Positions 1 to 7,702 of a stretch of DNA of 64,000 nt are shown here, in pieces. The notes under the pieces were generated by a model. It was given only the letters and a program-made list of their open reading frames with translations, did no database searches and was not told the origin of the DNA. The stretch lies in assembly GCA_031553775.1 (NCBI GenBank), contig JAVBLA010000036.1, positions 8,045 through 72,044 on the forward strand. The letters are read 5' to 3'. This DNA is from JAISFI01 sp031553775. GTDB taxonomy: Bacteria; Bacteroidota; Bacteroidia; Bacteroidales; Azobacteroidaceae. Position numbers and translations under genes: made by a program. How positions within the stretch are numbered: position 1 is the first letter of the stretch; each line of letters starts with the position of its first letter.

Positions 1-137
1 TCTTCGGAATATTCAACAACTTCGCAGCCTTTAGCCAGTAAATATTCTGCCGTCAGATTAAAGATGGCAGCATCATTTCCGATATGATTCGGCGAATACT
101 GGCTTTCTCTGCGTATACCTGCAATTCTCATATTCAT
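1..137 (-). CDS. Unrecognised protein, N-terminus only (runs off the left edge)
   Basis: Reading the minus strand from an ATG at 137 gives an open frame to the window edge, about 45 residues, starting MNMRIAGIRRESQYSPNHIG. A second ATG two codons in (131) could also be the start. I do not recognise the family. The opening, a short beta strand followed by a charged loop, would suit a Rossmann-like or pre-ATP-grasp fold, but that is a guess. It lies 5 bp downstream of the nucleotidyltransferase on the same strand, so the two are probably co-transcribed and may act in the same surface-sugar or phospholipid headgroup pathway. Confidence 0.55.
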   Translation of the reverse strand, partial: MNMRIAGIRRESQYSPNHIGNDAAIFNLTAEYLLAKGCEVVEYSE

Positions 138-142
138 TGTTA

Positions 143-844
143 TTACTCTTTCAGAAAAGCTTCCGCCTTTCGGATATCCTCTGCATGATCCACATCCACA
201 ATTTTAGGAAATGGATATGCTTTCAACCTCAAGCCATCTGTAATTAATTGTCTCTGATAGTTCCTCATACGGGAAACTCCGGCTTCCATACAACGATCCA
301 ATGTAGCTATCGCTCTGGAAGAAAGACAATATACCCCGCCTGAGATATACTTTTGTTCGCCGGTAGAATCATCTAAAAAATCCCGGATCATCAATGCATC
401 GTCTACATCCACATACAATGGCTTCTCATCATCGATATAATCTGTTACGGCCATCATTCCGTCATATGTCCGGTCGGCTTCAAAAGCATCGATAAACCCG
501 GCAAACGCATCTTCTTTAAATATAGTATCGACTGTTGTGAGACAAAATTTTCCATCCCGCAAAAAACGGCTCAATTCAAAAAAACTATGCATGGAACTGG
601 GTGTAGACTGTACTATCACATTGAAAGGCACATCCGGCTTCAGCCGTTTTATATGCTCCTGCACTTCTTTCATTTCATTATTAACAATGATACTGATGCT
701 CTGTGCATGATTTTTTTCAAATATACCAATTAGTCGGTCGAGTAAAGGAATCCCCTGGAGACAGACCAAAGGTTTGGGTGTCCTGACCCCCTCTTCAGCC
801 AGCCGTGAACCTTCTCCCGCTGCAATAATTGCGTAATTGATCAT
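143..844 (-). CDS. NTP-transferase (MobA/sugar nucleotidyltransferase-like) protein
   Basis: A 233-residue protein starting MINYAIIAAGEGSRL. The frame is open further upstream to 943, but the ATG at 844 puts the nucleotide-binding motif at the extreme N-terminus, as the family requires. The signature G-E-G-S-R-L followed by T-P-K-P-L matches the GxGxR...PKPL loop of GT-A-fold nucleotidyltransferases. An acidic TTVDT segment near residue 125 may be the metal-binding aspartate. Such enzymes transfer a nucleotide from CTP, GTP or UTP to a phosphorylated sugar, alditol or molybdopterin; the substrate cannot be read from sequence. It lies directly upstream of the partial gene at 1-137 and probably shares its transcript. 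Confidence 0.8.
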   Translation of the reverse strand: MINYAIIAAGEGSRLAEEGVRTPKPLVCLQGIPLLDRLIGIFEKNHAQSISIIVNNEMKEVQEHIKRLKPDVPFNVIVQSTPSSMHSFFELSRFLRDGKFCLTTVDTIFKEDAFAGFIDAFEADRTYDGMMAVTDYIDDEKPLYVDVDDALMIRDFLDDSTGEQKYISGGVYCLSSRAIATLDRCMEAGVSRMRNYQRQLITDGLRLKAYPFPKIVDVDHAEDIRKAEAFLKE

Positions 845-909
845 TAACAAAAATTTAAATTCAAACGTGCAAATTTGCAAAAAATCTTTGTATTGGGCAA
901 GGATTTGAC

Positions 910-944
910 AAAAAAAATGGGCGAAGACCCTTTCTTCACCCATC
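910..944 (-). terminator. Intrinsic terminator after the ECF sigma gene
   Basis: On the minus strand an 11-bp stem (944-934 with 928-918, one G-U pair) encloses a 5-nt loop and is followed by a run of eight T. It lies about 40 bp past the stop codon of the sigma factor gene and fits a Rho-independent terminator for it. Confidence 0.75.
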
Positions 945-981
945 CTTACCTATATTACATAATGATGAAATTTTCTATATT

Positions 982-1485
982 TTACCTGAAATCCTTCAAG
1001 GTAGATTGCAACTCCTGGCGGGCAAAAAATATACGGCTCTTTACAGTACCCAACGGTAATGAAAGGGTATCTGCAATTTCATTGTATTTATATCCGGCCA
1101 AAAACATGGAGAACGGTACTTTCAAATCATTATTCAATCCATTGATCGCTTTATTGATCTCTTTAATGGTGAATGCTTTATCCGGAGTATCGAAACCAGA
1201 ATCCTGGGATAGATTCAAATGATACAAATCTTCTGTTTGATCAATGATCGTTTGACTGCGAACAATCTTCCGGTAGTTATTGATAAAAATGTTGCGCATA
1301 ATTGTCAATACCCATCCCTTGAAATTTACATTGTCAATATATTTATCCTGATTATCAAGGGCCTTTAACGTCGTATCCTGAAGCAAATCCTGAGCATCAT
1401 CTTTATTGGCGGTCAGCATCATTGCAAAATTAAACATGTTATCTTGCATGCCTAATATTTTATTTTGGAATTGAAGCTTGTTCAT
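982..1485 (-). CDS. ECF-type RNA polymerase sigma factor
   Basis: A 167-residue sigma-70 family protein of the small extracytoplasmic-function type. Region 2 covers about residues 10-75, with the DDAQDLLQDTTLKAL helix and a -10 recognition segment. Region 4 covers about residues 110-160, with the helix-turn-helix YNEIADTLSLPLGTVKSRI. The length is normal for the family. No anti-sigma factor gene adjoins it, so control is presumably by expression or by a distant partner; stand-alone sigma factors of this kind are common in Bacteroidales. A consensus Bacteroidetes promoter lies 80 bp upstream and a strong terminator follows, so the gene is a monocistronic unit. Confidence 0.93.
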   Translation of the reverse strand: MNKLQFQNKILGMQDNMFNFAMMLTANKDDAQDLLQDTTLKALDNQDKYIDNVNFKGWVLTIMRNIFINNYRKIVRSQTIIDQTEDLYHLNLSQDSGFDTPDKAFTIKEINKAINGLNNDLKVPFSMFLAGYKYNEIADTLSLPLGTVKSRIFFARQELQSTLKDFR

Positions 1486-1564
1486 AATACACTAATTTTC
1501 TGTGAGACAATAACTTAATTTTTCATTTAACTCATTAAAATACTTTCAACCCTAATTTATGGGA

Positions 1565-1596
1565 CAAAGATACGAATTAAGCATTTAATATTCAAA
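1565..1596 (-). promoter_or_regulatory. Promoter of the ECF sigma gene
   Basis: On the minus strand TTTG (1596-1593), a 20-bp spacer and TATCTTTG (1572-1565) match the Bacteroidetes primary-sigma consensus. The predicted start near 1559 leaves a leader of about 75 nt before the ATG at 1485. Confidence 0.75.
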
Positions 1597-1647
1597 GCTA
1601 CGCTGTTATTTTTAGTTTTCACTGGTAAAAATAATTTAAACCGCTTT

Positions 1648-1678
1648 TTTGATATCAGAACTATTAAGACTATCTTTG
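1648..1678 (+). promoter_or_regulatory. Promoter of the NfeD-family protease gene
   Basis: TTTG (1648-1651), a 19-bp spacer and TATCTTTG (1671-1678) match the Bacteroidetes consensus. The expected start near 1684 gives a leader of about 30 nt before the ATG at 1713. It diverges from the sigma-factor promoter in the same intergenic region. Confidence 0.78.
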
Positions 1679-1712
1679 CAGCACATCATTGTGCATTTAA
1701 ATATTATCGGAC

Positions 1713-3095
1713 ATGAAACGCTTCCTGCTTCTATTTTGTTTAGAGATTATATTTATTTTTAATTCATTTTCGGAAATTAACAATTTTGTGATTTATAAAA
1801 TAAAGATACACAAGGAAATAGATCCAACTACCCGATTATACCTTTCCAAGGGAATGGAGGAAGCAAAAGCAATCGGAGCAGAAGCAATTATTATCGACCT
1901 GAATACATATGGAGGCACGGTAGTCGATGCCGACTCCATGCGTTCGGCCATTTTACGCAGTCCTATTCCTGTATATACCTTTATCAATGACAATGCAGCT
2001 TCGGCCGGAGCCCTGATCGCAATCGCCAGCAAAAAAATATATATGACAAAAGGTGCCAGCATCGGAGCTGCGACCGTAGTGGAACAAACAGGAAATGCCG
2101 CTCCGGATAAATACCAGTCGTACATGAGGGGCAGAATGCGCACTACAGCCGAATACCATGGAAAAGACACACTGGTTTCCGGAAAAGACACCATCTATAA
2201 ATGGATACGGGACCCCCATATTGCAGAAGCCATGGTGGACCAGACCATCAGCATCCCCCATATCAGCGATAGCGGAAAAGTGCTCACCTTCACCACAGAA
2301 GAAGCCATTCTTCATGGCTATTGCGACGGAACTGCCCACGATGTAAAAGATATTATCGAGAATTATCTGAAAATAACCGATTATAAAATCACAAGTTATC
2401 ATCCGTCCTGGCACGAAAACACCAAAGGTTTTCTACTAAATCCTATCTTACAGGGTTTTTTGATCATGATTATTATTGCCGGAATTTATTTCGAGCTCCA
2501 ATCGCCGGGTATCGGCTTCCCCAGCATTGCAGCCATGACAGCGGCTATCCTGTATTTTACTCCGTTATGGATGGACGGTATCGCCCAATACTGGGAAATT
2601 ATTCTTTTTGTTATCGGATTGGTTCTGATTGCTCTGGAAATATTCGTCATTACAGGATTCGGGATTGCCGGAATTTCCGGTATCATCTTATCGATTATCG
2701 GGTTAACACTGGCATTATTGAATAACGACAATCTGGATTTTCAGCCGGTAGAAGTTCCGGATGTCACCCGTTCAGTACTCACCGTGATGTGTGGCATCTT
2801 ATCCGGCTTTATATCAATGTTATATTTTTCATCCCGCATAGGCAAACCCGGTATTTTTAATAAAATTGCCTTACACGCCGAAATTACATCTTCTATCAGT
2901 AGTGCTGAAGAAAAGAACGCACTCACCGGCAAAACAGGAACAAGCCTTACCGTTTTACGGCCATCCGGAAAAGTGATGATCGACGGGGAAGTATACGACG
3001 CCGTATCGGAAATCGGATTTATTGAAGAAAACAGAGCCGTTAAAATCATTAAGCAAGAGGCTGCACAGATCTATGTTTCGGAAGTTTTACCATAA
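1713..3095 (+). CDS. NfeD-family membrane-bound ClpP-class serine protease
   Basis: A 460-residue protein with an N-terminal signal sequence (about residues 1-20), a ClpP-fold protease domain (about 25-230), four or five membrane segments (about 245-380), and a C-terminal OB-fold NfeD domain (about 400-460). The nucleophile is probably Ser97 in NDNAASAGA, and Lys133 in DKYQSYMRG is the likely general base, as in the archaeal STOMP protease PH1510. Family members cleave hydrophobic C-termini of membrane proteins such as stomatins. No stomatin/flotillin gene adjoins it here. It has its own promoter and appears monocistronic. Confidence 0.92.
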   Translation: MKRFLLLFCLEIIFIFNSFSEINNFVIYKIKIHKEIDPTTRLYLSKGMEEAKAIGAEAIIIDLNTYGGTVVDADSMRSAILRSPIPVYTFINDNAASAGALIAIASKKIYMTKGASIGAATVVEQTGNAAPDKYQSYMRGRMRTTAEYHGKDTLVSGKDTIYKWIRDPHIAEAMVDQTISIPHISDSGKVLTFTTEEAILHGYCDGTAHDVKDIIENYLKITDYKITSYHPSWHENTKGFLLNPILQGFLIMIIIAGIYFELQSPGIGFPSIAAMTAAILYFTPLWMDGIAQYWEIILFVIGLVLIALEIFVITGFGIAGISGIILSIIGLTLALLNNDNLDFQPVEVPDVTRSVLTVMCGILSGFISMLYFSSRIGKPGIFNKIALHAEITSSISSAEEKNALTGKTGTSLTVLRPSGKVMIDGEVYDAVSEIGFIEENRAVKIIKQEAAQIYVSEVLP

Positions 3096-3242
3096 ACCCG
3101 TAAAGCATTTTATTTTCAATTTTAAAAAAAAATCCAAACATTTTTTCTTTTTGCTTGTTTTATGAAGTAAAGAAATCCAAAGTCACTCTTTTGGAACTTT
3201 ACAATGAGAATTAGTTTAACATTCATATCAAATTAAAACAAG

Positions 3243-3890
3243 ATGAAAGCAATTAGAAACTTATTTTTGGTAGCATTGGGGGCATTTATATTTGCTTCCT
3301 GTGAAAAAGATCCTAACATGAATGAGTTGGACGGTAAAAATACCGTAGTGACCAACTACAAGGAAAATGCAAAATTCAAACAAACGAATTATTACATTGC
3401 CGACAGTATTCTGGTAATTGGCGATCAATCAAGCACCTCCAGCACACAGAAAGTGCACTATTGGAAAAAAGGAGATCCCAAGGCTGATAAAATTTTCGCT
3501 CAGGTAGAAAGTAATATGAAAACCCGTGGTTATACCAGGGTGGATGATGGAACCCTGACAACCAGCGGACTCGCAATCCACCTCTCCTATGTTGAAGATT
3601 CTTATTACTATGCTGCTTATACTTATTGGTGGGATTACTGGTATGATTGGTACGACTGGTACTATCCATACTACCCCTATTATCCGTACCCTGTTGTGTA
3701 TAGCTATACCACCGGTTCACTCATACTGGACATGATCGATTTGTCCGGACCTGTTGATATAGAAAAGCCTATTATCTGGAATGCTTACATGAGCGGTCTC
3801 TTAACCGGTAATCAACAATACGACGGAAGTCTGGCATTAGAAGCAATCGACCAGGCATTTGCTCAGTCTCCCTATGTAAGCAATAAGTAA
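3243..3890 (+). CDS. DUF4136 lipoprotein with a Tyr/Trp-rich loop
   Basis: A 215-residue lipoprotein. The signal peptide ends in a lipobox, FASC, with Cys20 as the lipidation site. The body matches the DUF4136 pattern: a YYIADSILVI strand, a KIFAQVESNMKTRGYTRV helix-strand unit and a C-terminal helix of the AIDQAF type. Residues 121-150 are strikingly aromatic: 20 of 30 are Tyr or Trp, most of the rest Asp and Pro, ending in repeated YYP. The family has no known enzymatic role. It lies 51 bp upstream of the outer-membrane barrel gene on the same strand, so the two probably form a surface-protein operon. Confidence 0.85.
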   Translation: MKAIRNLFLVALGAFIFASCEKDPNMNELDGKNTVVTNYKENAKFKQTNYYIADSILVIGDQSSTSSTQKVHYWKKGDPKADKIFAQVESNMKTRGYTRVDDGTLTTSGLAIHLSYVEDSYYYAAYTYWWDYWYDWYDWYYPYYPYYPYPVVYSYTTGSLILDMIDLSGPVDIEKPIIWNAYMSGLLTGNQQYDGSLALEAIDQAFAQSPYVSNK

Positions 3891-3941
3891 GCTGAATTTA
3901 CAGACAAAATTAGGTTATACACAAAAAAAATATTATTCAAT

Positions 3942-4574
3942 ATGAAAACAAAAATATCAAATATCATTAAAGCGAGTGTTGTTGCCATATGCATAGCACT
4001 TGTTCCCTTCCAAGCTAAGGCACAGGAAGTTAATACAGGGGGTTCTTTTTTCTCTGCTGACTGGATGTTCAATGCTCCGTTAGGAAATGACTTCAGCAGC
4101 ACTGCTACCGGTTGGGGCGCCAACCTGGAAGGATTGCATTATTTTACTCCGAAACTGGCCGGAGGTGCATTCGTATCCTGGACTACCAGCAACGAATATA
4201 TACCAAGGCAAACTTATACCAAAGGCACTACATCTGTCACCACAGATGCTTTGAATTCATTGTTTCAGTTGCCTTTCGGATTAGCAACAAGATATTCTCT
4301 GATAGATGGAGATATTGTTCCATACGTAGGTTTGAAAATCGGAGCCATGTATAGCGAACAATATGCATACTTCAACACCCTCACTTTGTCGGACAATAAT
4401 TGGGGATTTTTCGTATCTCCTGAAATAGGAATTACTTTCTATCCTACCCCAAACCATATGTTCGGTATTAACGTAGCCGGTTACTACGGATATGCCACGA
4501 ACAAGCAGGATGATTTCAATATCAACGGCCTGAACAACGCTGGTTTCAGATTGGGAATTATTGTAAGACTATAA
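3942..4574 (+). CDS. Outer-membrane beta-barrel protein
   Basis: A 210-residue protein with a clear signal peptide (cleavage after QAKA, about residue 27). It then shows alternating amphipathic strands separated by Gly/Asn turns, for example NWGFFVSPEIGITFYP and MFGINVAGYYGYAT, as in small 8-stranded barrels of the OmpA/OmpW-like superfamily. There is no peptidoglycan-binding domain. It follows the DUF4136 lipoprotein gene and is closed off by a strong hairpin. A role in outer-membrane structure or small-molecule passage is inferred only from the fold. Confidence 0.8.
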   Translation: MKTKISNIIKASVVAICIALVPFQAKAQEVNTGGSFFSADWMFNAPLGNDFSSTATGWGANLEGLHYFTPKLAGGAFVSWTTSNEYIPRQTYTKGTTSVTTDALNSLFQLPFGLATRYSLIDGDIVPYVGLKIGAMYSEQYAYFNTLTLSDNNWGFFVSPEIGITFYPTPNHMFGINVAGYYGYATNKQDDFNINGLNNAGFRLGIIVRL

Positions 4575-4584
4575 GATATCAATA

Positions 4585-4630
4585 CAAAGATGTGTCAAAA
4601 GCCAGCAATTGACTTTTGGCACATCTTTGT
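4585..4630 (+). terminator. Intrinsic terminator after the lipoprotein/barrel pair
   Basis: A 17-bp stem (4585-4601 with 4613-4629, one G-U pair) with an 11-nt loop lies 10 bp past the barrel stop codon. The stem's own T-rich right arm and the T residues after it serve as the U tract. Confidence 0.72.
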
Positions 4631-4667
4631 ATTCTTCAGTTAGTGAATTCATTCAAAAATCTTTGTT

Positions 4668-5327
4668 ATGAAAGCATTATTCATTAGTTTTGTATTTTTA
4701 ACGACAGTTAGTTTTAATCAAATAAAAGCAGAAATCATGAAATTTGAGTTATTTCAATTACCCTATGCAACTAATGCATTGGAGCCGGTTATCAGTCAAC
4801 AGACTGTTGAATTCCACTACGGAAAGCATGTACAGGCTTACATCAACAACCTGAACAATCTGATCCCGGGTACCCCATTTGAAAATGCGACACTGGAAGA
4901 GATTGTTAAAAAATCGGACGGAGCCATCTTTAACAACGGGGCACAGGTTCTTAATCATCAGATTTACTTCGAGTCGTTCACCGCTCCTTCCCAGAACGGA
5001 ACTGCTCCTACGGGAGAATTAGCGAAAGCTATTAGCGCCACATTCGGAGATTTTGAAAACTTCAAAAAGGAATTCAGCGCAGCTTCCGTATCTATATTTG
5101 GTTCAGGTTGGTGCTGGTTAGCCAAAGACGATAGCGGAAAACTCAGTATAGTCAAAGAAGGAAATGCAGGAAATCCCCTCAGAAACGGATTAAAGCCATT
5201 GCTCGGATTTGATGTATGGGAACATTCCTATTATCTGGACTTCCAGAACAGGAGGGCTGACCATATCAATGCTTTATGGAGCATTATTAATTGGAAAGTG
5301 ATCGAAAAACGATATTCGGAAAAATAA
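4668..5327 (+). CDS. sodB: Fe/Mn superoxide dismutase, possibly exported
   Basis: The core matches the iron/manganese superoxide dismutase family: FELFQLPYATNALEPVIS at the N-terminus, the metal-ligand region HYGKHVQAYINNLN, NNGAQVLNHQIYF, then the DVWEHSYYLDFQN motif carrying the Asp and His ligands. It converts superoxide to oxygen and hydrogen peroxide. The frame begins 23 codons before the canonical MKFELFQLPYA start (ATG at 4737), and these codons read as a signal peptide: MKALF, a hydrophobic stretch, then a QIKA-type end. If translation starts at 4668 the enzyme would be periplasmic; from 4737 it would be the normal cytoplasmic form. A near-consensus -7 motif at 4658-4665 would start transcription after the first ATG, so the start is unresolved. 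Confidence 0.95.
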   Translation: MKALFISFVFLTTVSFNQIKAEIMKFELFQLPYATNALEPVISQQTVEFHYGKHVQAYINNLNNLIPGTPFENATLEEIVKKSDGAIFNNGAQVLNHQIYFESFTAPSQNGTAPTGELAKAISATFGDFENFKKEFSAASVSIFGSGWCWLAKDDSGKLSIVKEGNAGNPLRNGLKPLLGFDVWEHSYYLDFQNRRADHINALWSIINWKVIEKRYSEK

Positions 5328-5335
5328 AATAGAGA

Positions 5336-5363
5336 AAAGCTGCCTGACGGGCAGTTTTTTTTT
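5336..5363. terminator. Bidirectional terminator between sodB and the serine acetyltransferase gene
   Basis: The stem CTGCC/GGCAG (5340-5344 with 5350-5354) encloses a 5-nt loop and is followed by nine T on the plus strand. On the minus strand it is followed by a T-rich run, so it can serve both convergent genes. Confidence 0.78.
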
Positions 5364-5380
5364 GGTCGGGGGAACAAGGA

Positions 5381-6268
5381 TTAAATTCCCAGTCCGCCTA
5401 TAAAAAGACTTTCCTGCGCTTTGGTCTGTAAAATCCTTGAATTAGGAGGAACGCTATGCGTAAGCCACACGTTACCTCCCACAACAGTTCCTGCCCCAAT
5501 AGTTATCCTGCCCAGAATAGATGAATTGGAATAAACCGTTACATGGTCTTCCAGAATAGGATGCCGGGGAATATCAATCGGATTGCCGGATTCATCCAAT
5601 GTAAAACTTTTAGCTCCCAGGGTTACACCCTGATACAAGCACACATGATTGCCGATAACCGAGGTCTGTCCGATCACGACACCGGTTCCATGATCAATAC
5701 TGAAATACTCTCCGATCGTAGCTCCCGGATGAATATCTATTCCGGTTTCCTCATGAGCCATTTCTGTAATGATCCTTGGAATTAAAGGTACATTCAGCAA
5801 ATATAGCTCATGGGCGACGCGCTGATTCAGCATAGCTTTGATGGCCGGATAACTAAAAATGATTTCTCCGTAGTGTTTAGCGGCAGGGTCGTTGTCATAA
5901 ATTGCCTTCACATCTGTCGACAACAAACGTTTGATTTCCGGCATCTTATTAATAAAGTAGAGAGCCTTATCCATGCATTCTTTCTCAATCTCATGGTCGT
6001 CTGTTTCAAAAATACGGGCGTTGTATATCTGTTCCGAAAGCAAATCATACACCCTTTCCAGATTGACTCCCGTATGATACTTCAGAGATTGCCCTCTTGC
6101 CGGCGAATGTCCGAAATAGCCAGGAAAAATAACTTCCCGTATCACCTCCATCAATTCTTTCAATTTCTCCACGGAAGGCAATTGTTTACTGTATGCCGGT
6201 ATATAACGGTAATCCGGATTCTGGATATCGGTAAGCTTGTCTACGTTTTTCTGAATCTCCTGATGCAT
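5381..6268 (-). CDS. cysE: Serine O-acetyltransferase
   Basis: A 295-residue enzyme that acetylates L-serine with acetyl-CoA, the first step of cysteine synthesis. The N-terminal half is the helical SATase domain (about residues 10-165). The C-terminal half is a left-handed hexapeptide-repeat beta helix, with DIHPGATIGEYFSIDHGTG carrying the catalytic Asp/His residues and VVIGQTSVIGNHVCLYQGVTLGA forming repeat rungs. The length fits the Bacteroidetes/EpsC-like form. The next enzyme, O-acetylserine sulfhydrylase, is not adjacent. The gene converges on sodB and shares its terminator. A TACATTTG motif on the minus strand at 6302-6295 is a likely -7 element. Confidence 0.94.
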   Translation of the reverse strand: MHQEIQKNVDKLTDIQNPDYRYIPAYSKQLPSVEKLKELMEVIREVIFPGYFGHSPARGQSLKYHTGVNLERVYDLLSEQIYNARIFETDDHEIEKECMDKALYFINKMPEIKRLLSTDVKAIYDNDPAAKHYGEIIFSYPAIKAMLNQRVAHELYLLNVPLIPRIITEMAHEETGIDIHPGATIGEYFSIDHGTGVVIGQTSVIGNHVCLYQGVTLGAKSFTLDESGNPIDIPRHPILEDHVTVYSNSSILGRITIGAGTVVGGNVWLTHSVPPNSRILQTKAQESLFIGGLGI

Positions 6269-6294
6269 CGTATCGATTGTTTATTCTTACACAG

Positions 6295-6302
6295 CAAATG
6301 TA
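6295..6302 (-). promoter_or_regulatory. Probable -7 element of cysE
   Basis: TACATTTG on the minus strand, 27 bp before the cysE ATG, matches TAnnTTTG. No clear TTTG lies at the expected -33 distance, so support is partial. Confidence 0.45.
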
Positions 6303-6375
6303 TATTTTTTTTATGAAGTATCCTGTATAAAGCTTTGATTTTTATTTGACTCATACAGAATTCATTCTTTTTTCA

Positions 6376-6383
6376 TAAGTTTG
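6376..6383 (+). promoter_or_regulatory. Possible -7 element upstream of rlmH
   Basis: TAAGTTTG matches TAnnTTTG but has no TTTG at the standard distance. It would give a leader of about 125 nt before the rlmH ATG at 6515, including the short TCAATTC repeats just upstream of the gene. Confidence 0.35.
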
Positions 6384-6514
6384 TAGCCGGTTTTCAAACA
6401 CAAATTTCCAAATCAAACAATTCATGATCATGAAATATCCCCATCCATTTCCTTTCATCAAAACAACAGAAAATGACATTATATTTTCAATTCTCAATTC
6501 TCAATTCTCTTCAT

Positions 6515-6988
6515 ATGAAAATCAACCTGTTAGTAATCGGAAAAACCGATGCCCGCTATATGATAGAAGCCATTGAAGAATATCGGAACCGGCTGGTTCA
6601 TTATATACCATTCGAGCTGACAGTTATTCCGGATCTGAAGAATAGCAGGAATTTAAATGAAAATCAGCAAAAAGAAAGGGAAGGAGAATTGATACTAAAA
6701 CAAATACTCCCTGGAGATTCCATCGTTTTATTAGATGAAAAAGGAAAAGAATTTTCTTCGCTTCAGTTTGCGAATTATATCGAAAAGAAAATGCATAGCG
6801 GATGCAAACGGCTTGTTTTTATTGTCGGAGGGCCTTATGGATTTTCCGAACCTGTTTACTCCTTCGCAAAAGAAAGAATCTCAATATCCCGGATGACATT
6901 CTCGCATCAGATGATCCGGTTGATTTTTACAGAACAATTATACCGCGCAATGACAATTCTGCACAATGAGCCTTATCACCACGAATAA
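6515..6988 (+). CDS. rlmH: 23S rRNA pseudouridine-1915 N3-methyltransferase RlmH
   Basis: A 157-residue SPOUT-class methyltransferase that methylates pseudouridine 1915 in helix 69 of 23S rRNA using S-adenosylmethionine. The start is the ATG at 6515 (MKINLLVIGKTD), which gives the family's usual N-terminus and length; the frame opens earlier at 6473, but that stretch is low-complexity leader. The C-terminal trefoil-knot motifs are intact: FIVGGPYGFS for cofactor binding, then ISRMTFSHQMIRLIFTEQLY, and the invariant end NEPYHHE. It converges on the XRE gene with only 6 bp between the stop codons. Confidence 0.96.
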   Translation: MKINLLVIGKTDARYMIEAIEEYRNRLVHYIPFELTVIPDLKNSRNLNENQQKEREGELILKQILPGDSIVLLDEKGKEFSSLQFANYIEKKMHSGCKRLVFIVGGPYGFSEPVYSFAKERISISRMTFSHQMIRLIFTEQLYRAMTILHNEPYHHE

Positions 6989-6994
6989 TCCCGG

Positions 6995-7393
6995 TTATTT
7001 CTTTCTGGATTTTTTTTCACCTTCGGCAGCCATTTGAGTATCTTCCATCTCATATTTCTGCATCAGAATTTGTATGGTTCTTTCTTTTTCCAGCAATAAA
7101 TCTTTCAAATAATGTATTTCTTTGTCGCACTGTTCAACTTCCTGTTGCAACGATTTTTCTTTTTCATTAGAAGGAATCGACAAAGTATTGATCGTCATCA
7201 TGTCATCGAACCAGAATGTAATAGGCACTCCCAGGGCAATCGAGATTCTTTCCAGGAATACTGCACTTACAGATTCTTTTTTCAGTGTTTTTGACAGATT
7301 GACATCCGACATACCGAGTTTTTTCGCAAAATCTTTTTTCTTAATCCTTCTGGACGACAGCAGGCTGTTCAATTCATTCCCTATGTGTTTCAT
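6995..7393 (-). CDS. XRE-family helix-turn-helix protein with a C-terminal coiled coil
   Basis: A 132-residue protein. Residues about 5-62 form a lambda-repressor-like helix-turn-helix (KKKDFAKKLGMSDVNLSKTLK, then a recognition helix). They are followed by a coiled coil of about 35 residues (EKEKSLQQEVEQCDKEIHYLK and on) and a basic tail rich in Lys. The layout, a DNA-binding domain plus a zipper-like dimerisation segment, is frequent in Bacteroidales chromosomes, and targets are unknown. No toxin or phage gene adjoins it, so it looks like a solitary regulator. Confidence 0.82.
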   Translation of the reverse strand: MKHIGNELNSLLSSRRIKKKDFAKKLGMSDVNLSKTLKKESVSAVFLERISIALGVPITFWFDDMMTINTLSIPSNEKEKSLQQEVEQCDKEIHYLKDLLLEKERTIQILMQKYEMEDTQMAAEGEKKSRKK

Positions 7394-7702
7394 ATAAATA
7401 TTTAATAAACCGGAAATTTTTTTATTTAAACTATTTGGTATTTAATTTCATTTACCATATATTTGTATTTTAAATTTACAAATAAAAAAAGAAATTGCAA
7501 AGAAAATAAAGAGGAAAATACCAAAATCATGTATGTGTGTGGATAGAACGCAAATAATACACAGGCAATTTTACATAAAGAAACGGTTTGGTTAACTGGA
7601 AAGCTTGTCCTGCCCGACACGGAATAATCCGCAAGGGCAGAGGCAAGTGTTTGACTTATCTATTTTGGAAACAAATATTCATATACTTTTTGTCAGATTA
7701 TT
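7394..7702. other. Gene-free region with one GC-rich hairpin
   Basis: A 309-bp AT-rich spacer between the XRE and aroC genes. Its only structured part is about 7601-7650: CTGCCC and GGGCAG arms enclose an inner CGG/CCG hairpin with loop AATAAT. On the minus strand an outer CTTG/CAAG helix extends the stem. It could be the aroC transcript end or a small structured RNA. A 64-codon frame on the minus strand shows no coding features. Confidence 0.5.

Noticed and set aside
875..1222. 115-codon plus-strand frame over the sigma factor gene
   Set aside because: It runs antisense through the sigma region-4 coding sequence and the terminator.
7426..7620. 64-codon minus-strand frame in the XRE-aroC spacer
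   Set aside because: The translation is biased toward Phe, Tyr and Leu from AT-rich DNA, with no start context, homology-like motif or neighbour support.
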